From Bacillus_BD oryzisoli_A (GTDB taxonomy: Bacteria > Bacillota > Bacilli > Bacillales > Cytobacillaceae): DNA of 64,000 bases. Location of the stretch: contig NZ_JBHZRC010000006.1 of the NCBI RefSeq assembly GCF_043641075.1, positions 62,001 to 126,000 on the forward strand, written 5' to 3'. Of this stretch, positions 7,218-15,987 are shown piece by piece (the stretch's first letter is position 1; every line of letters begins with the position of its first letter). The position numbers were made by a program, and so were the translations under genes. The notes below the pieces were generated by a model. It was given only the letters and a program-made list of their open reading frames with translations. It did no database searches and was not told the DNA's origin.

Positions 7218-8696
7218 ATGAGTCAACCAGAAAAACAAATAAATAATGGGATTCTGTTAACCATTATGCTTATAGGCTGTTTTTTATCCGTCCTGAATCA
7301 GACGATATTAAATGTTGCGTTACCCGATTTAATGAAGGAATTTAAAATTACCGCTACCACTGTACAGTGGCTATCAACTGGCTTTATGCTGGTCAATGGG
7401 ATTTTAGTGCCAGTCACTGCTTTTCTGATGAAACGATTTACAACCCGTCAGCTATTCATTAGTTCCATGAGTTTGTTGCTAATCGGAACGTTCGTAAGTG
7501 CTATTGCACCGGGCTTTGAACTTCTATTAACAGGGAGGCTGATTCAAGCTGCGGGTGCAGGAATTATCATGCCGCTGTTAATGATGGTGGTCCTATCGGT
7601 CTTCCCTCCCGAGCGTCGCGGAACAGCAATGGGAATGATCGGCCTTTCCATCATCTTTGCACCAGCAATTGGTCCAGTCTTGGCTGGTTTTGTGATTGAG
7701 CATTATTCATGGCGCTGGTTATTTATCGGGATGCTGCCGCTTATCATTGTGATCATCCTTTTAGCACTGAAATTCCTCGTCAATGTATCAGAAACATCGC
7801 GGCCCAAACTAGACATCATCAGCATCATTCTATCTACAATCGGATTCGGCGGAATCCTATTTGGATTAAGCAGTGCAGGTGATCATGGCTGGGGAAGTGC
7901 AAAAGTGCTACTCTATTTGGGTGTGGGAATCATTTTTCTTATCGCATTCTGTTGGCGTCAACTAACTTCAGCCGACCCGTTACTTAATTTACAAGTTTTT
8001 AAGGAAAAGATGTTCACGATCACGTCCATTATTCTCACGTTGTATACGATGATCATGTATGCCGATATGATTTTACTTCCGCTATATCTGCAGACGAGCA
8101 GAGGCTTCTCGGTCCTTGACACGGGCTTACTGTTATTGCCTGGCGCCGTCATCAATGCCATCATGTCGCCCATCACCGGTCGTTTATTCGATAAATTTGG
8201 TGCGAAACCATTAGCTCTGATCGGCCTCTGCCTTATCACCTATGCGACATGGGACGTCACACATTTAAGCGATACGACCAGCTTTACCTTTCTAATGGTA
8301 AGAACGATTATCCTTCGTATAGGGTTAAGCTTCTTAACAATGCCAATCAATACTGCAGGGCTGAATGCACTTCCGAAGAAGCTAAATGCCCATGGAACAG
8401 CTGTTTCGAATACCGTTCGTCAGCTGGCAGGCGCAATGGGAACAGCACTCGTTGTCACGTATTTAACAACGAGGACGAAAAGTCATGTGACTGAATTGAT
8501 GGAATCCGGCCAAGTATTGTCCCAATCCCAGCTGCTAAAGGAAGCCTCCATTCTCGGAACAAACGATGCATACTTTTTTATGCTCATTTTAGCTGTCATT
8601 ACATTCATTTTGACAGTATTCATGCCAAATAAAAAAGCAGCAGAAGATCAAGGGAAAACCATAGGAGAAGGTAAACTAGAAACAAGTACAAAATGA
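7218..8696 (+). CDS. DHA2 (14-TMS) MFS multidrug efflux transporter
   Basis: 492 residues with about 14 hydrophobic segments. It has the EmrB/QacA-type N-terminus CFLSVLNQTILNVALPDL, the motif C stretch APAIGPVLAGFVIEHYSWRW, and a short cytosolic C-terminal tail. The family exports drugs or toxic compounds by proton antiport and includes LmrB, EmrB and QacA. GAAAGGAATG lies about 13 bases before the ATG. The divergent TetR gene is its likely repressor. The substrate cannot be read from sequence. Confidence 0.9.
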   Translation: MSQPEKQINNGILLTIMLIGCFLSVLNQTILNVALPDLMKEFKITATTVQWLSTGFMLVNGILVPVTAFLMKRFTTRQLFISSMSLLLIGTFVSAIAPGFELLLTGRLIQAAGAGIIMPLLMMVVLSVFPPERRGTAMGMIGLSIIFAPAIGPVLAGFVIEHYSWRWLFIGMLPLIIVIILLALKFLVNVSETSRPKLDIISIILSTIGFGGILFGLSSAGDHGWGSAKVLLYLGVGIIFLIAFCWRQLTSADPLLNLQVFKEKMFTITSIILTLYTMIMYADMILLPLYLQTSRGFSVLDTGLLLLPGAVINAIMSPITGRLFDKFGAKPLALIGLCLITYATWDVTHLSDTTSFTFLMVRTIILRIGLSFLTMPINTAGLNALPKKLNAHGTAVSNTVRQLAGAMGTALVVTYLTTRTKSHVTELMESGQVLSQSQLLKEASILGTNDAYFFMLILAVITFILTVFMPNKKAAEDQGKTIGEGKLETSTK

Positions 8697-8738
8697 AAAT
8701 AGAGGCTGGTTGATCCGCTCTTGATGATGTTTGCGAAC

Positions 8739-9518
8739 GTGATAGGCTATTGAAAATGGTTAAATGACCTTGATTCGGTAGTATAGAAGTGTGATAGGCT
8801 ACTCATTCTCGTTAATTGACTTTTCTTCGGTCGCATAGAAGCGTAATACGCTACCCAAAATAGTTAATTGATCTTGCTTCCGTCGCATAGAAGGGTGATA
8901 CGCTACCCAAAATAGTTAATTGACCTTACTTTGGTCGCATAGAAGGGTGATACGCTACCCAAAATGGTTAATTGACCTTACTTCGGTCGCATAGATGCGT
9001 GATACGCTACCCATTCTGGTTAAATAATCTTGCTTCGGTCGCCTACAAGGGTGATACACTACTGAAAATGGTTAAATAACCTTCCTTCGGTCGCATAGAT
9101 ACGTGATAAGCTACCCATTCTGGTTATTTGACCTTCCTTCGGTCGCATAGATGCGTGATAGGCTACCCAAAATAGTTAATTGACCTTCCTTCGGTCGCAT
9201 AGATGCGTGATACGCTACCCAAAATGGTTAATTGACCTTACTTAAGTCGCATAGATGTGTGATACGCTACGCATAATGATTAATTGACATTACTTCGGTC
9301 GCATAGATGCGTGATACGCTACCCAAAATGGTTAATTGACCTTACTTAAGTCGCATAGATGTGTGATACGCTACGCATAATGATTAATTGACATTACTTC
9401 GGTCGCATAGATGCGTGATACGCTACCCAAAATGGTTAATTGACCTTACTTAAGTCGCATAGATGTGTGATAGGCTACCCAAAATGGTTAAATAATCTTG
9501 CTTCGGTCGCCTATAATT
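8739..9518. repeat. 52-bp minisatellite, 15 units, between convergent genes
   Basis: Fifteen tandem units in exact 52-bp register; units begin with GTGATA(C/G)GCTACCC at 8739, 8791, 8843 and so on to 9467. A typical unit includes GGTTAATTGACC, CTTCGGTCGCATAG and the small palindrome GCGTGATACGC. A two-unit (104-bp) higher-order repeat is visible: 9207-9310 recurs at 9311-9414, and half of it again at 9415. There is no open frame of note. It fills the space between the 3' end of the DHA2 gene and the 3' end of the SDR gene. Confidence 0.92.
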
Positions 9519-9677
9519 TGTTACCTAAAATGTCATATATCCTACAACTTCGCGCAATTTTCTATATACGTATGTACATTACAAATAAGTACTCTTTTCA
9601 GCAGTCTCGGACGATGCTTCTGTTACATTTTCTAAATTGATCAAACGTGGAACCTCCCTTTCTTCTATTAATTAAAG

Positions 9678-9721
9678 AAAAAAGCCGATCCTCCTAGTAA
9701 AAAAGGAAAATCGGCTTTTTT
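9678..9721. terminator. bidirectional intrinsic terminator before SDR 3' end
   Basis: AAAAAGCCGAT pairs with ATCGGCTTTTTT, with A and T runs on either side. It serves the leftward SDR gene and blocks read-through from the repeat array. Confidence 0.8.
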
Positions 9722-9777
9722 CTATAACTGATTATTACCAATTGCAAAAGACCTTCATCATTAGCTCAATTATCTTA

Positions 9778-10485
9778 CTACCAATCAATCCGTTTTCCAT
9801 CTCTGAAGAATTCCCCGTTAGGTCCCTCTGGTCCGGTTGTAGCTAACCAAAGAATAGACTTAGCCGCCTGCTCAGGGGTTCTTGGAGCAGAGGGTCCCCC
9901 CATATCTGTACTTACCCATCCCGGATCGACCGCATTTATTTTGATATCACATTTAACCTCTGCAGCTACCAATTGCGTCAATCCATTTAGAGTAAGCTTT
10001 GACAGCTTATATGCACCCACTCCTGGATAAGACATCTCACTCAACGCCCCATATTCCGAAGAGATATTTATTATTCTCCCGTACCCTTGTTTTTCCATAA
10101 TGGGCATAAAAGAACTCAGACAATAGTATGCGCCGAAGAAATTTGTTGCCATGGTTTTCTCAACAATGGACGGTTCCATATTCAATAGCTTTTCATTTTT
10201 ATCCAAATACACTCCAGCATTATTAATTAGTACATCTAATCTTCCATACTGCTCATTTACTGTGAGTGCGGCTTGACGAACGCTTTCTTGATTTTCAACA
10301 TCCATTAACACGAACGACACGTCAAGATTTGAATCCTTAAGTTTTTGCGCTGTTTCACGACCCATTTCTGCATTCCGGCTTGCGAGTATGACCTTAAATC
10401 CTTTCAATGCTAGCTGTTTAACCAGTTCATACCCAATTCCTCGATTCCCGCCGGTGACAAGTGCTACTTTTTTATCCATTGACAT
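9778..10485 (-). CDS. SDR family NAD(P)-dependent oxidoreductase (carbonyl-reductase-like)
   Basis: 235-residue classical short-chain dehydrogenase. It has the cofactor loop TGGNRGIG at residues 11-18, NNAG about residue 88, Ser in NISSEYG, and the catalytic YxxxK in GAYKLSKL. The overall form (NPG/DPGWVSTDMGG near the C-terminus) resembles carbonyl reductases that reduce aldehydes and ketones. It is monocistronic. The neighbouring adhR-adhA genes make a role in carbonyl detoxification plausible but not shown. Confidence 0.88.
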   Translation of the reverse strand: MSMDKKVALVTGGNRGIGYELVKQLALKGFKVILASRNAEMGRETAQKLKDSNLDVSFVLMDVENQESVRQAALTVNEQYGRLDVLINNAGVYLDKNEKLLNMEPSIVEKTMATNFFGAYYCLSSFMPIMEKQGYGRIINISSEYGALSEMSYPGVGAYKLSKLTLNGLTQLVAAEVKCDIKINAVDPGWVSTDMGGPSAPRTPEQAAKSILWLATTGPEGPNGEFFRDGKRIDW

Positions 10486-10861
10486 TTTCTATCCTCCATT
10501 TATCGGCTATTAATCTTGGTCTAACTCATTTAATAAAAGTAAGTGAGATATGTTATACGAGTAAGTATAAAGGTTAGAGTCTACTCTATTTCAAGATGAA
10601 TATTTTCATAATGATAATGGATTTTTCTGCTTATTTTTATCGTTATATTCAAACTCATCTGTTCAGTTTCTTTATACAATGAAGTATATAAGTTTTGTTT
10701 CGATAGATGATTAGTATTTCTTCAGACATATCATTGGTTTTTTGGATTCCCTTGTCCGAAGTTGTTGCGGCTTCGGACTTGATCCTGCTTAAATGGTGGT
10801 AATACTAGACCAAGGAATAGTCATTTGGAAATAATGTTCAGAAGTATTCCTAAAGAAAAGA
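10486..10861. other. intergenic region upstream of the SDR gene
   Basis: AT-rich, with no credible ORF. It should hold the SDR promoter near its left end. One hairpin, GTCCGAAG/CTTCGGAC with a nine-base loop, lies at 10754-10778 without a T run. Confidence 0.5.
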
Positions 10862-10900
10862 GCCGCTTGTCCTTCACTATGAATTTGAAGGAAAAGCGGC
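10862..10900 (-). terminator. intrinsic terminator of adhR
   Basis: Reading leftward, GCCGCTT is followed by TCCTTCA, then TGAAGGA and AAGCGGC, then a T-rich run. It lies just past the stop of the MerR gene. Confidence 0.75.
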
Positions 10901-10909
10901 CTATACTCA

Positions 10910-11320
10910 TTAGAAATTCACAATCTTATTGTTTTTATGTATATCCTCTGTGCCTGCTTCCAATGCAGTCATGTAATAGCTGCATTTATGATTGATGAGT
11001 TCCATTGTCTTATTTAATTCTTCTAATTGTAATTCGACAGCAGCTTTTCGCTCTAGGAACATATCATATCTTTGTCTTAACGTTGCATCCCCCTCAGAAC
11101 ACCATGCAATGAAGTTTTTAATTTCCTTTATAGGCATTCCGGTAGACTTTAGACATTGAATGACTTTTAATGCTTCCATATCAGATTCTTTAAATAATCG
11201 TGTTCCACTAGGAGTGCGCTCTACGAAAGGCAATAACCCCTCCTTGTCGTAGTAACGTAAGGTATATACTGTGACATTTAATTTTTTTGCCACTTCGCTG
11301 ATTGAATAGGTCATGATCAT
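10910..11320 (-). CDS. adhR: MerR family regulator, AdhR-like (aldehyde-responsive)
   Basis: 136-residue MerR protein: HTH YSISEVAKKLNVTVYTLRYYDKEGLLPF at the N-terminus, then a coiled-coil linker (VELQLEELNKTMELI). The order and orientation next to a zinc alcohol dehydrogenase match B. subtilis adhR-adhA, where AdhR senses carbonyl stress through a Cys; a Cys lies in FIAWCSEG and another in HKCSYY. GGAAGGGG precedes the start; ATG at 11320 or the one two codons on are both possible. It is divergent from adhA. Confidence 0.85.
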   Translation of the reverse strand: MIMTYSISEVAKKLNVTVYTLRYYDKEGLLPFVERTPSGTRLFKESDMEALKVIQCLKSTGMPIKEIKNFIAWCSEGDATLRQRYDMFLERKAAVELQLEELNKTMELINHKCSYYMTALEAGTEDIHKNNKIVNF

Positions 11321-11349
11321 TCTTCCCCTTCCCTTTGGCTATAGACCTC

Positions 11350-11359
11350 GAGTTAACTC
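11350..11359. promoter_or_regulatory. second AdhR-type dyad near adhR
   Basis: GAGTTAACTC is a perfect 10-bp palindrome about 30 bases upstream of adhR. It shares the AGTTAACT core with the adhA promoter dyad, so autoregulation is likely. Confidence 0.55.
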
Positions 11360-11437
11360 TATATTTTGGTTGCATCCTACCATGCTTATGGATTGAATGT
11401 CAAAGCATTACACTTCAATTTTTCATAAACTTATCAC

Positions 11438-11468
11438 TTGACCTAGAGTTAACTAGAGGGATTATTCT
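11438..11468 (+). promoter_or_regulatory. MerR-type adhA promoter with 19-bp spacer
   Basis: -35 TTGACC (11438-11443) and -10 TATTCT (11463-11468) are separated by 19 bp. The spacer is centred on the dyad CCT-N2-AGTTAACT-N2-AGG. Over-long spacers with a central palindrome are the hallmark of promoters activated by MerR proteins through DNA distortion. Confidence 0.8.
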
Positions 11469-11540
11469 AGTTTTGCAAGAGAAAAAATGGATTCATATGG
11501 CCACTTCTCTTAAAAGTTCATTTATTGGAGGTACAAACAA

Positions 11541-12581
11541 ATGATAACTGCTAAAGCACGTGCAATCGACGGACCTGATAAATCGTTTCGAGCGGCTGAA
11601 ATTAAAAGACGTGATCTTGATTTACATGATGTACTAATTGAAATTAAATTTGCCGGCATATGCCATTCTGACATCCATACGGCTCACGGCGAATGGGGTC
11701 CCGTGAACTATCCACTCGTACCTGGACACGAGATTGCAGGAATTGTCACAGATGTAGGACCAGAGGTGACAAAGTATAAGGTCGGTGACCGAGTAGGTGT
11801 CGGATGTATGGTTGACTCCTGCGGTGATTGTGAGAACTGCCGTAAAGGAGAAGAACAATACTGTCTCAAAGGAAATGTCCCTACATACGCTGGAGTTGAC
11901 AAATATGGTGAGCCTACTCAGGGCGGCTATTCTACCCACATTGTCGTAACTGAAGATTTCGTAGTCAGAATACCTGACAGCATTGAGCTTGATGCGGCAG
12001 CACCATTACTTTGCGCAGGGATTACGACATACTCGCCGCTAAATCATTGGGGAGCAGGCCCAGGTAAAAAAGTAGCGGTTGTCGGTATGGGCGGACTTGG
12101 TCATATGGCTGTCCAAATTGCACATAGCATGGGTGCCGAGGTCACCGTTCTTTCCCAAACATTGAATAAAAAGGACGATGGCTTGCAATTGGGCGCAGAC
12201 CACTACTATGCGACAAGCGATCCGGAAACATTCCAGAAGCTTGCTAGAACCTTTGACTTAATTATTAACACGGTAAGTGCAAAGCTCGATATTGATGCTT
12301 ATTTCTCATTGCTCACACTTGATGGTACTCTCGTAAATGTTGGTGCGCCTGCAGAGCCACTATCATTAAATGTGTTCTCACTCATCGGTCATCGCCGTTC
12401 CTTTGCAGGTTCAATGATTGGCGGCATCCGTGAGACACAAGAGATGTTGAACTTCTGTGCAGAACATAGCATTGTTCCTAAGATTGAAGTCATTTCAGCC
12501 GACCAAATTGACGACGCCTACAAACGTGTATTAGCTTCAGATGTAAAGTATCGATTTGTTATTGATATTAGCACAATGTAA
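11541..12581 (+). CDS. adhA: zinc-dependent NAD(P) alcohol dehydrogenase, AdhA-like
   Basis: 346-residue medium-chain dehydrogenase of the cinnamyl-alcohol-dehydrogenase/YahK type. Catalytic zinc ligands are seen in GICHSDIHTAHGEW and GHEIAG; the structural zinc site is CGDCENCRKGEEQYC. The Rossmann motif is VVGMGGLGHMAVQIA. It reduces aldehydes to alcohols with NADPH. GGAGG lies ten bases before the ATG. The MerR-type promoter upstream and the divergent adhR gene point to induction by reactive aldehydes. Confidence 0.92.
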   Translation: MITAKARAIDGPDKSFRAAEIKRRDLDLHDVLIEIKFAGICHSDIHTAHGEWGPVNYPLVPGHEIAGIVTDVGPEVTKYKVGDRVGVGCMVDSCGDCENCRKGEEQYCLKGNVPTYAGVDKYGEPTQGGYSTHIVVTEDFVVRIPDSIELDAAAPLLCAGITTYSPLNHWGAGPGKKVAVVGMGGLGHMAVQIAHSMGAEVTVLSQTLNKKDDGLQLGADHYYATSDPETFQKLARTFDLIINTVSAKLDIDAYFSLLTLDGTLVNVGAPAEPLSLNVFSLIGHRRSFAGSMIGGIRETQEMLNFCAEHSIVPKIEVISADQIDDAYKRVLASDVKYRFVIDISTM

Positions 12582-12607
12582 GTTGTTTAAATGATAGATT
12601 CTAAGGA

Positions 12608-12647
12608 AGGGGTGTCCCAAAAGTTAAACTTTTGGGGCACCCTTTTA
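12608..12647 (+). terminator. adhA terminator
   Basis: GGGTGTCCCAAAAGT pairs with ACTTTTGGGGCACCC (one wobble), followed by TTTTATA. Confidence 0.88.
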
Positions 12648-12689
12648 TATTGGATGAATTAAATGGAAATAACAGATACAGCCTGTTTC

Positions 12690-13400
12690 TAACAGATTCT
12701 AGTTTTCACGCCTTTCCTTTGTCAGAAGGTAGCCCGGCTTCTGACAGACTCTGCTTTTTCTGCCTCCCCTTTGTCAAAAGGTACCCCGGCTTCTGATAGA
12801 CTCTGGTTTTTCTGCCTCCCCTTTGTCAAAAGGTACCCCGGCTTCTGATAGACTCTGCTTTTTCTGCTTTCCCCTTGTCAGAAGGTAACCCGGCTTCNNN
12901 NNNNNNNNNNNNNNNNNNNNNNNNNNNNNNNNNNNNNNNNNNNNNNNNNNNNNNNNNNNNNNNNNNNNNNNNNNNNNNNNNNNNNNNNNNNNNNNNNTGA
13001 CAGACTCTGCTTTTTCTGCCTCCCCTTTGTCAGAAGATGGCCCGGCTTCTGACAGACTCTGCTTTTTCTGCCTCCCCTTTGTCAGAAGATGGCCCGGCTT
13101 CTGACAGACTCTGCTTTTTCTGCCTCAACTTTGTCAAAAGGTACCCCGGCTTCTGATAGACTCTGCTTTTTCTGCCTCAAATTTGTCAGAAAGTAACCCT
13201 GCTTCTGACAGACTCTGCTTTTTCTGCTTTCCCCTTGTCAGAAGGTAACCCTGCTTCTGACAGATTCTGGTCCTTCCGCATTCCCCTTTGTCAGAAGATG
13301 GCCCGGCTTCTGACAGACTCTGCTTTTTCTGCCTCCCCTTTGTCGGAAGATAGCCCTTCTTCTGACAGACTCCGGTATCTCCGTTTTCACCTTGTACGAA
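12690..13400. repeat. second 52-bp minisatellite with hairpin units, interrupted by a gap
   Basis: Units begin with TGACAGACTCTGCTTTTTCT at 12742, 12794 and 12846 (a degenerate unit at 12690) and, after the N run, at 12998, 13050, 13102, 13154, 13206, 13258, 13311 and 13363. The period is 52 bp (53 once). Across each unit junction CTTCTGACA can pair with TGTCAGAAG, so the array is a string of potential hairpins. The last unit decays. It lies between the convergent adhA gene and the acidic secreted-protein gene. No coding capacity is apparent. Confidence 0.92.
12898..12997. other. assembly gap (100 N) inside minisatellite
   Basis: The gap starts and ends exactly on unit boundaries: CCCGGCTTC on the left and TGACAGACTC on the right join into a perfect repeat junction. 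The unit number is therefore unresolved and the 100-base length is a placeholder. Confidence 0.95.
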
Positions 13401-13415
13401 TTAGGCAAAACATCA

Positions 13416-13604
13416 TCAAATTAACTTGGAAAAACTTTCAATATCAACATTTAACGTTCCAAGCCATTTTACAAATCCCTTTGAATTGATAAACAAATTA
13501 TCTCCCTTATTTATCCAAAGATTTTTACGACTCCTTCCTCTATCTTTCTGTAATGTAAATAATGAATTTGCTCCTGAAAATGATGCACAATTCATTGATA
13601 CCAA
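13416..13604 (-). pseudogene. possible gene remnant, 62 codons
   Basis: Open leftward frame with protein-like composition (KNLWINKGDNLFINSKGF then VKWLGTLNVDIESFSK). Its only start is a TTG with no ribosome site, directly after a stop. I do not recognise it. It may be a degraded gene end or chance. Confidence 0.2.
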
Positions 13605-13714
13605 TCAGGTGCATTTAAAAACAAAAAATTCTAAAAATTGAGGATGACAAGCCATTGCCGGCTCGTGTTATGGTCCTCTGAAAAAATGACTTAAATAACT
13701 TGTACACCTAAAAA

Positions 13715-13746
13715 GGGGAATGAATAATCTACTGTATTCATTCCCC
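13715..13746 (-). terminator. terminator of the acidic repeat protein gene
   Basis: GGGGAATGAATA pairs perfectly with TATTCATTCCCC; on the minus strand it is followed by TTTTT. Confidence 0.88.
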
Positions 13747-13798
13747 ATTCCATTTTTTCAGTTAAAGGATATTCCTACAATTAGTAAAACCTTGTACA

Positions 13799-15368
13799 TT
13801 ACTTTAATAAGTTTGTAAGGTTTGAGAATGAAGCTACTAGATCTTGATAGTATCCAATCAGTTTATCCTTTAAAGAAATTTGATCCGATTCCTCTTCTGC
13901 TTCATTTTGATTAATTTGTTCAGTTTCAGTTGTCGGGATTATTTCCTCATCTACTGCTTGTATTGGTTCTACAGAATCTGAAACTGTATTTTCTACAGGT
14001 TCAACTACTTCTTGCTCTGGAGCTACACTGACTGGGCTTTCTACATTAACGTCAGGTTCATTTGTTAGATTGATATTTGGATTATCAACCGTGCTGTCTA
14101 TGGTTGTAACTGCCTCTAAGGTGCTTATATCAGTTCCACCTTCCTCAGCAGTTACATCGGTTACTGTATCAACAGTTGACACATTTTCAGCTTCTTCACT
14201 TGTTTTGGCAGCATTTGATTCATTTAAACTTTGTACAAGAAAGGTCTGATAGAATTCAATAATACTTTGATAGCTATCACCGATAAATTCATACGTTTCA
14301 TCAACCCATTTCTCTGAATCATCTTGATTTTGTGTATTGTCTTTAGAAGCGATATTTTCTTCTTCATCTATTACATTAGTATTTTCTGTATTCGTGTCTC
14401 CAACTTGAATTTCTTCTGTATCGGTTCCTAATTCAGTTTCTGCTACTGGTACTTCTGGTGTTTCTGCTTGATTCTTTGTTCCTTCTTCTACTAATTCATC
14501 AGCTTCTGCAGNNNNNNNNNNNNNNNNNNNNNNNNNNNNNNNNNNNNNNNNNNNNNNNNNNNNNNNNNNNNNNNNNNNNNNNNNNNNNNNNNNNNNNNNN
14601 NNNNNNNNNNNTTCCATCATCTGCTTGGACCTCTTCAGTCGCCGGTGCTTCCGGTGTTTCCACTGTCGGCTCTGTTCCTTCCTCTGCTATTGCTTCATCA
14701 GCTTCTGCAGTTCCATCATCTGCTTGGACCTCTTCAGTCGCCGGTGCTTCCGGTGTTTCCACTGTCGGCTCTGTTCCTTCCTCTGCTTCTACTGCTATTG
14801 CTTCATCAGCTTCTGCAGTTCCATCATCTGCTTGGACCTCATCAGTCGCCGGTGCTTCCGGTGTTTCCACTGTCGGCTCTGTTCCTTCCTCTGCTATTGC
14901 TTCATCAGCCTCTGCAGTTCCGTCATCTGTTTGGACCTCATCAGTCGCCGGTGCTTCCGGTGTTTCCACTGTCGGCTCTGTTCCTTCCTCTGCATCTACG
15001 TCGTCACCTTCTACAGTATCATCATCAACATTTTGCGGCTCATTATTATTAGTTTCATCTATATTAACAGGTTCGTCTGTATCACCATTCGTTGTGCCGG
15101 ATTTACTTTTGGCTAACTCGCTAACCAGTTTACCTTTTTCAGGAGACCCTGGAAGACTTTTTGCTAATGAAGAGACTTCCTGACCATGATTTTTCACTTG
15201 TTCAATTACTTCTGGGTTAACGTCTGTTTTTTCAAGCTCTGCTGCAGAAATCGGTGCACCAGCAGCTAAAAAGGTTGCAGCCATCATTGATGTTGACATC
15301 ACGAATGGAGCTACTTTCCTTGCCAATTTTTTATTTGTTCTCTTCGTTTCCATCTGTTTTTTATTCAT
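13799..15368 (-). CDS. secreted acidic protein with 33-residue Pro/Glu/Thr repeats (split by assembly gap)
   Basis: Exported protein of unknown function. The N-terminus is basic, then hydrophobic (VMSTSMMAATFLAAGAPISA), a signal peptide with cleavage near ISA-AE. After about 110 residues come near-identical 33-residue repeats (EEGTEPTVETPEAPAT(D/E)EVQ, then A/TDDGTAEADEAIA), four seen before the gap. The C-terminal ~240 residues are acidic and Thr/Val/Glu-rich, ending in a helical KDKLIGYYQDLVASFSNLTNLLK tail. There is no LPXTG motif or SLH domain. I start at 15368 because AGGAG lies nine bases upstream. The two halves appear in different frames only because the N run is 100 long; joining the flanks restores the frame. 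Confidence 0.8.
14512..14611. other. assembly gap (100 N) inside coding repeat
   Basis: The coding strand ends with GATGATGGA-A before the gap and resumes CT-GCAGAAGCTGAT after it. Joined directly they read D-D-G-T-A-E-A-D, exactly the repeat sequence. The gap therefore hides zero or a whole number of 99-bp units. Confidence 0.93.
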
Positions 15369-15846
15369 TACTTCATCTCTCCTAACCGTATTTTGTTCTA
15401 CTATAGGATGGATTTTTGGTAGTATCCGTTTTTCTCGCTGCACCTCCTATTTACTTGAGCATGTACTTTACCCAAATTTTCCTGCAGTACCATCACCTGC
15501 CTGTCTTACTATATCTAAGCTTTGTTACCATACCGTGTTACTTAATTTAAAAAAAATGACGGTTTCCTTACTGTATTATCGAAATTTGCAATAAATGAAA
15601 TTTGTATGATTAAGACTGAAAGACTTTTATTCTAAAAAAATAACAACGCTTTTACCCTATTCCCACCAATATCTCCATAGATTACCTTTACCCGTAAAAT
15701 TTGGAATCATTTTACCTAACCTTTCTTTACATATAAATCCAAGACATGAAAACTATTAAAGGAATATAACAATTAAATTTCCTTCCCATCTTGTTTCATA
15801 TAAATTCGGCATACTTTCTACGCCTTAATTAATTATTAAAAATAAC

Positions 15847-15898
15847 AAAAAGACAATTGTATCCATGTATATTTACATAGAAACACAATTGTCTTTTT
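15847..15898. terminator. bidirectional terminator hairpin
   Basis: AAAAAGACAATTGT pairs perfectly with ACAATTGTCTTTTT. On the minus strand it lies downstream of the 15988-16074 mini-frame, which may once have belonged to a longer leftward gene. Confidence 0.75.
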
Positions 15899-15987
15899 CT
15901 ACATCTATCGGAATGATTAATTTCAAACCCACTACAGGTAAAATGCATATTTCACCTATATAAGGAGAGTATGGCAAATACCATTCT

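Noticed and set aside
8739..9518. CRISPR array
   Set aside because: The whole 52-bp period repeats, with no unique spacers and no cas genes in the window.
9440..9640. 66-codon plus-strand frame at the end of array 1
   Set aside because: It begins within the repeat, has no ribosome site and no protein-like pattern.
12690..13400. CRISPR array or coding repeat
   Set aside because: No spacers, and frames are broken or low-complexity; hairpin units fit a minisatellite.
13235..13489. 84-codon plus-strand frame over the end of array 2
   Set aside because: Built from 52-bp repeat units; SGNPASDRF-like repeats are an artefact of the minisatellite.
14458..15183. Long plus-strand open frames (about 240, 163 and 135 codons) opposite the acidic protein
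   Set aside because: They are mirror images of the coding repeats (Ser/Val/Ala- or Leu/Cys-rich nonsense), have no ribosome sites, and one runs through the N gap.
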